From: Actinomycetota bacterium
Lineage (GTDB): Bacteria; Actinomycetota; Humimicrobiia; Humimicrobiales; Humimicrobiaceae
Length of the DNA stretch: 12,558 nt
Direction of reading: 5' to 3'
NCBI GenBank assembly: GCA_028696435.1
Contig: JAQVHC010000032.1
Coordinates: 1-12,558 of the forward strand
Shown: one piece after another, positions 7,529-12,558 of the stretch
Layout: each line of letters opens with the position of its first letter
How positions within the stretch are numbered: the stretch's first letter is position 1
The notes under the pieces: model-generated
What the model was told of the DNA's origin: nothing
Database searches by the model: none
The model's input: the letters and a program-made list of their open reading frames with translations, nothing else
Translations under genes and position numbers: made by a program

Positions 7529-7870
7529 ATGAATAAATTGGATAAGATAGAAAGTAAGTATATAAAAACGGATATTCCGGAGTTCAAAGCAGGCGATAAG
7601 GTAAGAGTTAAAATTAGAATCAGCGAAGAGAATAAAGACAGAATTCAGGTTTTTGAAGGAATAGTAATAAGAATTAAAGGAACAGGGATAAATAAAACGT
7701 TTACTGTAAGAAAGATTTCTTTTAATAATATTGGTGTTGAGAGAACTTTTCTCATAAATTCACCTGTGATTCAGTCTATTGAAAAGGTTGGAGATGGAAT
7801 AGTTAGAAGAGCAAAATTATATTACCTGAGAGATAAAGTCGGTAAAAAATCAAAAGTTAGGTTTAAATAA
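7529..7870 (+). CDS. rplS: 50S ribosomal protein L19
   Basis: Ribosomal protein L19, a 50S protein at the subunit interface. It has 113 residues, the expected length. Conserved stretches are AGDKVRVKIRISE, RIQVFEGIVIRIKGTG, TFTVRKISFNNIGVERTF and the end VRRAKLYYLRDKVGKKSKVR. The start ATG 7529 has TGGAG at 7519-7523 with a 5-nt gap. It closes the rpsP-khpA-rimM-trmD-rplS run. lepB begins 14 nt downstream, so the two are probably co-transcribed. Confidence 0.97.
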   Translation: MNKLDKIESKYIKTDIPEFKAGDKVRVKIRISEENKDRIQVFEGIVIRIKGTGINKTFTVRKISFNNIGVERTFLINSPVIQSIEKVGDGIVRRAKLYYLRDKVGKKSKVRFK

Positions 7871-7884
7871 ATAACTGTATATTA

Positions 7885-8436
7885 ATGCCTGTAGAAAAAA
7901 AAGATTCTGATAAGAAGATAAACCAGAAGATTTTTAGAGAATTCTTGATTTATGCTATTATTATATTAATTGCTGTAGCATCTGCAGCCCTGATAAGAAC
8001 TTTTATTTTGGAGCCCTTCATTGTTCCAACACCTTCTATGGAGCCAACCCTGAAAGTGGGTGACAGGGTTATAATTAATAAGCTTGCATATAAATTTGGT
8101 CCCGTGAAAAGGGGAGATATTATTGCATTTTATTCACCAGTAGAAAAAAAGTGCCTGACTAAAAGAGTTATTGCAATAGAAGGGGATAAAATCACCCTGA
8201 CAGGTGATGGCGAAATTTTTATAAATGGTGAAAAGCTTATTGAAAATTATTTACCAACAGATCAAAATATATCTTATCCTGAACAAACTGTAATTGTTGG
8301 TGAGAATGAAGTTTTTGTAATGGGCGATAATCGAAATAATAGTTTTGACAGCAGGTTTTTTGGAACAATTTCTGAAGACGATATATTTGGAAAATTTCTT
8401 TTAATTTACTGGCCACCATCCAGGTGGAGATTTTAA
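7885..8436 (+). CDS. lepB: Signal peptidase I
   Basis: Type I signal peptidase, the membrane-bound Ser/Lys protease that removes signal peptides from exported proteins outside the cytoplasmic membrane. It has 183 residues, the short form common in Gram-positive bacteria. A single N-terminal membrane segment covers about 18-41 (FLIYAIIILIAVASAALI). The catalytic serine is Ser51 in VPTPSMEPTL, and the general-base lysine is Lys93 in LTKRVIAIEGD. The third conserved box is VMGDNRNNSFDSR (145-157). It follows rplS by 14 nt and precedes rnhB by 4 nt. The start ATG 7885 gives a typical short cytoplasmic basic leader. No Shine-Dalgarno is visible, so initiation may depend on coupling to rplS translation. 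Functionally it acts after Ffh and FtsY in the export pathway. Confidence 0.96.
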   Translation: MPVEKKDSDKKINQKIFREFLIYAIIILIAVASAALIRTFILEPFIVPTPSMEPTLKVGDRVIINKLAYKFGPVKRGDIIAFYSPVEKKCLTKRVIAIEGDKITLTGDGEIFINGEKLIENYLPTDQNISYPEQTVIVGENEVFVMGDNRNNSFDSRFFGTISEDDIFGKFLLIYWPPSRWRF

Positions 8437-8440
8437 GGGA

Positions 8441-9064
8441 ATGGAACCAAGAGAATCAAAAAGACTCCTGGAACTCCGCAGGTATGAGGACGAACTCTAT
8501 ATTGAAGGCTATGAAAAAATAGCCGGTGTTGACGAATCAGGAAGGGGCTCGCTTGCCGGACCACTTGTAGCTGCAGCAGTTATTCTTGATAAAAACAAAT
8601 TAATGATAGAAGAAATAGACGATTCAAAAAAACTTTCTGCAGGTAAAAGAGAATTAATATTTAAGAAGATAATTAAAAGCTGTCTTTGCTGGTCAGTTGT
8701 TAAAATATCCCCTGAAAAAATTGATAGTTTCTCAGTAACCAGAGCAAATGAAATTGCTTTTAAGGAAGCTGTTAACGGGTTAAAAATAAAACCCGACATT
8801 GTTCTGGCGGATTTTATAAATACGGATCCCGGAGATAAATATCTTAGGATTGTTAAAGGCGACAGTATTAGTGTTTCAATAGCTGCAGCATCTATAATTG
8901 CAAAAGTAATAAGAGATCGGATAATGCTTAAACTTGCGAGAAAATATCCGGAATATGGATTTGAGCATAACAAAGGTTATGGTACAAAAAAGCATTTAAT
9001 GTCCCTACAGAAATATGGTCCTACTGAAGTTCACAGGCTGTCTTATAGAGGTGTTTTAAATTAA
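8441..9064 (+). CDS. rnhB: Ribonuclease HII
   Basis: RNase HII, which nicks RNA-DNA hybrids and single ribonucleotides embedded in DNA. It has 207 residues, normal for the family. The start motif is AGVDESGRGSLAGPLVAAAV (28-47, catalytic D31 and E32). Further motifs are DDSKKLS (60-66), VLADF (121-125, D124), GDSISVSIAAASIIAKVIRDR (140-160, D159) and HNKGYGTKKHLMSLQKYGPTEVHR. The expected four acidic residues are present. About 27 residues precede the catalytic core, as in many RNase HII proteins. The start ATG 8441 lies four bases after the lepB stop. GGTGGAG at 8423-8429, within the lepB end, can serve as ribosome binding site. The end overlaps the predicted yraN start. Confidence 0.96.
   Translation: MEPRESKRLLELRRYEDELYIEGYEKIAGVDESGRGSLAGPLVAAAVILDKNKLMIEEIDDSKKLSAGKRELIFKKIIKSCLCWSVVKISPEKIDSFSVTRANEIAFKEAVNGLKIKPDIVLADFINTDPGDKYLRIVKGDSISVSIAAASIIAKVIRDRIMLKLARKYPEYGFEHNKGYGTKKHLMSLQKYGPTEVHRLSYRGVLN
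9048..9053 (+). promoter_or_regulatory. Shine-Dalgarno site that fixes the ATT start of yraN
   Basis: GAGGTG, fully complementary to the usual 16S rRNA 3' end, sits inside the end of rnhB. It lies 6 nt before the ATT codon at 9060-9062, an ideal spacing. No ATG, GTG or TTG in the yraN frame is available nearby, because a TAA at 9057-9059 closes the frame just upstream. The site is therefore direct evidence for initiation at ATT 9060. Confidence 0.65.
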
Positions 9065-9473
9065 CGGATTTAATAAAAAATTAACAGGTAGAACAGGGGA
9101 ATTTATTGCACAAAAATACCTTGAGGAAGAAGGGTATACTATCCTTGAAAGGAATTATAGAAATAAATACGGGGAAATAGATATAATAGCCAGAAAAAAT
9201 ACTGATTTATTTTTTATAGAAGTTAAAACAAGAACTAGTTCTGAATACGGAGACCCTCTGGAAGCAGTAAACAGATCAAAAATAATAAAAATAAGAAAAG
9301 TAGCGAATTTTTACATGATAAAGAATAAACTTTCAAATATTAATCCAAATTTTGATGTTATTGCTATCACGCTGAGTGCAGCTCTTATAAAAGAAATATC
9401 CAAAAACAGCAAATCTTTAGAAGTAAAAAACACCGGGAATATAAAAATTGAGCACATATTTAATGCGTTTTAA
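9060..9473 (+). CDS. yraN: YraN/UPF0102 family nuclease-fold protein, ATT start
   Basis: A UPF0102 (YraN) protein with a predicted PD-(D/E)XK endonuclease-like fold related to Holliday-junction resolvases. Its cellular role is unsettled. It has 137 residues if started at ATT 9060, slightly above the usual 115-130. Family motifs are clear: LTGRTGEFIAQKYLEEEGY (8-26), NYRNKYGEIDIIA (32-44, with D41) and FFIEVKTRTSSEYGDPLEAV (51-70, with E54 and K56, the presumed metal-site residues). An in-frame TAA at 9057-9059 blocks any upstream start. No ATG, GTG or TTG occurs in frame before the Met at residue 86, past the catalytic motifs. GAGGTG at 9048-9053 is ideally placed for ATT 9060, and this gives the family's normal short lead before GRxGE. 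The start overlaps the rnhB stop. Gene callers limited to the usual start codons will miss it. Confidence 0.88.
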   Translation: MNGFNKKLTGRTGEFIAQKYLEEEGYTILERNYRNKYGEIDIIARKNTDLFFIEVKTRTSSEYGDPLEAVNRSKIIKIRKVANFYMIKNKLSNINPNFDVIAITLSAALIKEISKNSKSLEVKNTGNIKIEHIFNAF

Positions 9474-9504
9474 TCAGAACCCTTAAGAAATCTTTTTAGA
9501 TACC

Positions 9505-9553
9505 AAAATACTAAAATACTAAAATGTAGTATAATATATATTGTACAGTATTG
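9505..9553 (+). promoter_or_regulatory. Candidate regulated promoter of the HD-GYP gene with repeat motifs
   Basis: The 216-nt spacer between yraN and the PAS/HD-GYP gene contains two tandem AAAATACT units (9505-9512, 9513-9520) and a further AAAAT. A perfect dyad ATACTA-AAATG-TAGTAT occupies 9516-9532. Its right arm overlaps a TATAAT (9530-9535). The reverse-complement form AGTATT recurs at 9547-9552. The TATAAT has no good -35 partner at 16-18 nt; the repeats sit there instead. This suggests a promoter that needs a bound activator, but AT richness makes chance repeats likely. Confidence 0.3.
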
Positions 9554-9592
9554 TGGTTATTTAATTATTAAAATTTTTTACTAATTAGAGTC

Positions 9593-9626
9593 AATATAAA
9601 ATTTAAGAAATTATAAAGTTTATATT
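9593..9626. repeat. AT-only inverted repeat in the HD-GYP leader
   Basis: AATATAAA (9593-9600) is the exact reverse complement of TTTATATT (9619-9626), separated by 18 nt. All sixteen arm bases are A or T, so the structure would be weak and may be accidental. It lies about 60 nt before the HD-GYP start codon. The rest of this spacer (9474-9689) shows no open reading frame, no RNA gene that I recognise and no convincing terminator. Confidence 0.2.
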
Positions 9627-9689
9627 AAAATAATATTTAAGATATTTATTGGAAGAATTATCCGGTATTAAATGAAGCGGTGAAGTGTT

Positions 9690-11522
9690 ATGAAGACTGA
9701 GAAAAGCTTTGAAAAAGAAAAGGATAGCAAAATAGAAAAAAATAATGAATTATTACAAAAACTTGAAGACCTCGAATTTATAAAGAATAAGCTGGATGAA
9801 GTAACTGAGGAGCTTGACCAGGTTTTTAATGCTGCTATTGATAGCATAATGATTATAGACAGAAATTACAATATTTTAAAAGCTAACAGGGTATTTTCAG
9901 GTATGTGTGGTTTTAAAAATAAAGAAATAACCGGCAAAAAATGTTTTGAAATTTTCGGTGGCCATGAGTGTAATACGAAAGATTGTATAATTAGAAGAAT
10001 ACTGGGAGGAGAAGAATATATTACAATCGAGTCTGAAAGAAAGAATAAATATGGAGAAAAAGTTAACTTCATTTTAAGTGCAAGCCCCCTGAGAAATCAA
10101 AAAGGAGAGATTACCGGAATTGTTGAATGTTACAGGGATATAACATCGTACAGGGAAGCTTACAATGAAATAAAAGCAAGTGAGCACAGGTTTAGAGAAC
10201 TTTTTGATAATATGAGCAGTGGTGTTGCAGTTTATGAACCTGTAGAAAATGGAAAAGATTTTATTATAAAGGATCTTAATAAAGCTGCTGAAACAATAGA
10301 TAATGTTAGAAAAAAGTATATTATCGGAAAAAGTGTGCTGGAAGTTTTTCCAGGAGTAAAAGATTTAGGACTTTATGATGCTTTCCAAAGGGTTTGTAAA
10401 ACAGGCAAGCCAGAGAAATATCCTGTTTCTTTCTATAAAGATGACAGAATTACAGGCTGGCGGCGTAATTATATATACAGGCTGCCTTCAGGGGAAATAG
10501 TAGCAGTATATGATGACCTTACCGGACAAAAGCAAGCTGAGCAATTATTAAAAGAGAGCGAAGAATTCAGTTCAAGCTTAATGGAAAATTCTCCAAATCC
10601 AATCTATGTTATAGATAAAGATTATTCAATAAAATATGTGAATCCAGCAATGGAAAATATTGTTGGATTTAAAGCAGATGAGCTTCTTGGTAAAACTCCA
10701 CCATACCCGTGGTGGCCTGATAGATTTAAATCCAGATATGGTGCTCTTTTAAAAGAAGATATGAAGCATGGCTGTGTCGCCAGAGAGCATCTTTTTGTTA
10801 ACACCATGAATGAAGAGTTCTGGGTTGAAATTTATAACAAACCAGTATTCAGCGGAGGGGAGTTAAAATATTTAATAATAAACTGGTTTGATATAACAGG
10901 CCATAAGATAATGGAAAATGATTTAAAAGAAAGCTATACCAGATTAAAAAATACTCTGCATAGCGCTATAGATGCCCTTGGAAATATAGTTGAAAAGAGA
11001 GACCCCTATACTTCTGGCCATCAGAAAAGAGTATCAAAACTGGCGGTTGCTATTTCAAGGGAACTTGGATTGAGCGACGAAGTAATTGATTGTATAAAAA
11101 CAGCTTCAGATATACATGATATTGGTAAGATAAATATACCGGTTTCAATTTTAACCAAACCCGGGAAATTGACAGACATAGAGTTTAAAATGATTAAAAC
11201 TCATCCAGAGGTTGGATACGAAATAGTCAGAGAAATAGAATTTCAAATGCCTGTTGCTGAAATTATACTCGAGCATCATGAAAAACTGGATGGTTCTGGT
11301 TATCCAAAAGGCTTAAAGGAGGAAGATATTATGTTTGAAGCAAAGATACTGACAGTTGCAGATGTAGTAGAAGCCATGTCCTCTGATAGGCCATACCGTC
11401 CTGCTCTGGGTGTGGATGCAGCGATTGGTGAAATTAAAAGTAACAGGGGTAGTCTGTATGATGCGAGAGTTGTGGATGCATGCATCAGGGTTTTAAGAGA
11501 AAAAGAATTTGAATTTGATTAA
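9690..11522 (+). CDS. Triple-PAS sensor HD-GYP protein, probable cyclic-di-GMP phosphodiesterase
   Basis: A 610-residue cytoplasmic signalling protein with no membrane segment. An N-terminal charged coiled coil (1-45) is followed by PAS1 (about 41-155, ending VECYRDIT), PAS2 (about 164-284, ending VYDDLTGQ), PAS3 (about 292-408, ending INWFDITGH) and an HD-GYP domain (about 420-605). HD-GYP residues look intact: H444, H476-D477 with K480 (DIHDIGK), H505, H529-H530, D534, GYP 537-539 and D558. By family knowledge such domains hydrolyse c-di-GMP; the ligands of the PAS domains are unknown. PAS1 carries four cysteines (73, 85, 94, 99), possibly a redox or metal site. The start ATG 9690 has GGTGA at 9679-9683 with a 6-nt gap; the ATG at 9672 meets a stop after three codons. 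It stands alone between spacers of 216 and 169 nt and looks like an insertion into the yraN-comM order. No GGDEF partner is visible. Confidence 0.9.
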   Translation: MKTEKSFEKEKDSKIEKNNELLQKLEDLEFIKNKLDEVTEELDQVFNAAIDSIMIIDRNYNILKANRVFSGMCGFKNKEITGKKCFEIFGGHECNTKDCIIRRILGGEEYITIESERKNKYGEKVNFILSASPLRNQKGEITGIVECYRDITSYREAYNEIKASEHRFRELFDNMSSGVAVYEPVENGKDFIIKDLNKAAETIDNVRKKYIIGKSVLEVFPGVKDLGLYDAFQRVCKTGKPEKYPVSFYKDDRITGWRRNYIYRLPSGEIVAVYDDLTGQKQAEQLLKESEEFSSSLMENSPNPIYVIDKDYSIKYVNPAMENIVGFKADELLGKTPPYPWWPDRFKSRYGALLKEDMKHGCVAREHLFVNTMNEEFWVEIYNKPVFSGGELKYLIINWFDITGHKIMENDLKESYTRLKNTLHSAIDALGNIVEKRDPYTSGHQKRVSKLAVAISRELGLSDEVIDCIKTASDIHDIGKINIPVSILTKPGKLTDIEFKMIKTHPEVGYEIVREIEFQMPVAEIILEHHEKLDGSGYPKGLKEEDIMFEAKILTVADVVEAMSSDRPYRPALGVDAAIGEIKSNRGSLYDARVVDACIRVLREKEFEFD

Positions 11523-11545
11523 CAAAAATTTAATTGCCTGGTTTG

Positions 11546-11568
11546 AAAGAATTTCCTGTAGCTTCTTT
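11546..11568 (+). terminator. Weak terminator-like hairpin after the HD-GYP gene
   Basis: AAAGAA (11546-11551) and TTCTTT (11563-11568) can pair across an 11-nt loop, followed by an AT-rich run. The stem is only six pairs, mostly A-T, and there is no clean U-tract, so it would be a poor intrinsic terminator. It is listed because it is the only candidate in the 169-nt gap. Confidence 0.15.
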
Positions 11569-11656
11569 ATTATTCTAACTTCAAAAAATTAATGTCATAA
11601 AACTCTTATCTTTTTAAAATAAAATTTGATTTTAGTAAATTATACCAATTGCATAA

Positions 11657-11685
11657 TTGACTTTTTGTATAAATACATATATCAT
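11657..11685 (+). promoter_or_regulatory. Strong candidate promoter of comM giving a leaderless transcript
   Basis: TTGACT (11657-11662) and TATCAT (11680-11685) each match the sigma-70 consensus at five of six bases, with the optimal 17-nt spacer. The expected transcription start, about seven bases after the -10 box, falls on the A of the comM ATG at 11692. No Shine-Dalgarno is present upstream of that ATG. Together these suggest a leaderless mRNA. Confidence 0.6.
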
Positions 11686-11698
11686 TTATTTATGATAT
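11679..11698. promoter_or_regulatory. Perfect inverted repeat over the comM -10 box and start codon
   Basis: ATATCAT (11679-11685) and ATGATAT (11692-11698) are exact reverse complements with a 6-nt spacer. The left arm contains the -10 box and the right arm contains the start codon. A second small repeat, CAATT-GCAT-AATTG (11646-11659), touches the -35 box. A dimeric repressor bound here would block transcription; this is inference from position only. Confidence 0.35.
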
Positions 11699-12558
11699 TT
11701 AAATTAGATAGTTTTACGCTGGAGGGCATCGATGCTGTAAAAGTATCTGTAGAGGTGCACTTATCAAGAGGTCTGCCGGAGTTTACTATTGTAGGTCTGC
11801 CTGGCAAAGCTATAAACGAATCCAGGCAGAGAGTAAGGTCAGCTGTTATTAATAGCGGATTTGACTTTCCTGTGAAAAAAATAATTGTAAACCTCTCACC
11901 TGCAGATATAAAAAAAGATGGCTCTTTTTATGATTTACCAATAGCTCTTTCTATACTTGCTGCAAGTGGCCAGATTCAAAGTGAAATCTGGAATGAATCT
12001 TATTTTGTTGGTGAACTTTCACTGGATGGTAATATAAACCCGGTCAGCGGATTGATTTCAATGGCAGAAGAAGCACTGAATACTGGCAAAAACTTTTTTT
12101 TTGTGCCTTACAGTATAGCAGATCAGGTTTCCTTTATTTCTGATATAAAAATTATTGCCTGTAAAAATCTTTTAGAAGCAGTAGAAGCACTTTCAGATAG
12201 CGGAAAAATAGAGAAATTTATTTATAAGAGCAGAAGGATAGTTGACAAACATTTTTGCTACGGTTTTGATTTTAAGGAGGTAAAAGGGCAGTTTAAAGCA
12301 AAGAGAGCGCTGGAAATAGCAGTTGGAGGGAGGCATAATATCATGCTTATTGGCCCCCCTGGAAGCGGTAAAACAATGCTTGCAAAAAGGGCAGTTACAA
12401 TAATGCCAGATTTAAATCTAGAGGAGTGTATAGATGTTACTAAAATTTATAGTTTGTATAAGAAAAATGTTAGCGGCCTTATAAAGGAAAGACCATTCAG
12501 AAATCCCCATCATACTATAAGCAGAATAGGTCTTATTGGTGGAGGAATAAACCCCGGA
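11692..12558 (+). CDS. comM: ComM/YifB family Mg-chelatase-like AAA+ ATPase, N-terminal part (runs off window)
   Basis: The first 289 residues of a protein that is usually about 500 long. ComM is a hexameric AAA+ helicase that promotes branch migration during integration of incoming DNA in natural transformation; many non-competent bacteria carry it too. The N-terminal ChlI-like domain is recognisable from GLPEFTIVGLPGKAINESR (27-45) and KKDGSFYDLPIALSILAASG (74-93). The AAA+ domain begins with DFKEVKGQFKAKRALEIA (193-210), Walker A GPPGSGKT (221-228) and RPFRNPHHTIS (267-277), followed by GLIGGG (280-285). The start ATG 11692 gives the family's usual N-terminus. There is no Shine-Dalgarno, and a promoter lies immediately upstream. 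dprA commonly follows in related gene orders and may lie beyond the right edge. Confidence 0.95.
   Translation, partial: MIFKLDSFTLEGIDAVKVSVEVHLSRGLPEFTIVGLPGKAINESRQRVRSAVINSGFDFPVKKIIVNLSPADIKKDGSFYDLPIALSILAASGQIQSEIWNESYFVGELSLDGNINPVSGLISMAEEALNTGKNFFFVPYSIADQVSFISDIKIIACKNLLEAVEALSDSGKIEKFIYKSRRIVDKHFCYGFDFKEVKGQFKAKRALEIAVGGRHNIMLIGPPGSGKTMLAKRAVTIMPDLNLEECIDVTKIYSLYKKNVSGLIKERPFRNPHHTISRIGLIGGGINPG

Noticed and set aside
8509..8973. Reverse-strand open frame of 154 codons opposite rnhB
   Set aside because: It mirrors conserved RNase HII codons and shows no recognisable domain, so it is a shadow frame.
9481..9500. Terminator after yraN (AAGA/TCTT dyad followed by T-run)
   Set aside because: The stem is only about four pairs with almost no loop, too weak to call.
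9474..9689. Riboswitch (for example a c-di-GMP GEMM type) ahead of the HD-GYP gene
   Set aside because: The spacer lacks the conserved GC-rich core sequences of GEMM or other riboswitches that I know.
11618..11637. TAAAAT/ATTTTA inverted repeat downstream of the HD-GYP gene
   Set aside because: A six-pair, A/T-only stem in an AT-rich spacer is expected by chance.

Overview
The window is an AT-rich bacterial segment (G+C about one third by eye) carrying a conserved housekeeping block. Every gene reads rightward and stops are standard, with TGA used as a true stop. The order is acpP(end)-rnc-smc-ftsY-ffh-rpsP-khpA-rimM-trmD-rplS-lepB-rnhB-yraN-[PAS/HD-GYP]-comM(start). The acpP-rnc-smc-ftsY-ffh-rpsP-khpA-rimM-trmD-rplS part follows the Bacillus/Clostridium arrangement without ylxM and ylqD. 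The lepB-rnhB-yraN-comM tail is shared by Firmicutes, Actinobacteria and related lineages. The organism is therefore a low-GC bacterium of uncertain phylum. I would not name a genus.

Layout: 1-131 is the end of acyl carrier protein. 188-4136 holds RNase III, an unusually short SMC and FtsY, with smc and ftsY overlapping by 41 nt. 4161-5486 is the SRP protein Ffh. A likely promoter at 5509-5536 starts a ribosome-maturation run: S16, KhpA, RimM, TrmD and L19 (5581-7870). Then come signal peptidase I, RNase HII and the nuclease-fold protein YraN (7885-9473). yraN appears to start at an ATT codon and has no ATG, GTG or TTG anywhere near its N-terminus. A 216-nt AT-rich spacer with small repeats leads to a 610-residue triple-PAS HD-GYP protein (9690-11522), the only gene here outside the housekeeping theme. 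A 169-nt spacer with a strong promoter-like sequence leads to comM, which runs off the right edge.

The genes fit together as membrane-lipid carrier (ACP), RNA processing (RNase III), chromosome organisation (SMC), co-translational targeting (Ffh, FtsY, then LepB cleavage), ribosome assembly and tRNA modification (S16, KhpA, RimM, TrmD, L19), and nucleic-acid maintenance or uptake (RNase HII, YraN, ComM).

The strongest oddities are: an SMC of 790 residues with both ATPase halves intact but no recognisable hinge and about half the usual arm length; the ATT start of yraN, backed by a well-placed Shine-Dalgarno; and a comM promoter whose predicted start site falls on the ATG itself, with a perfect inverted repeat spanning the -10 box and the start codon. 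No CRISPR array, tRNA, rRNA, insertion sequence or phage gene was found, and I saw no convincing new multi-gene system.
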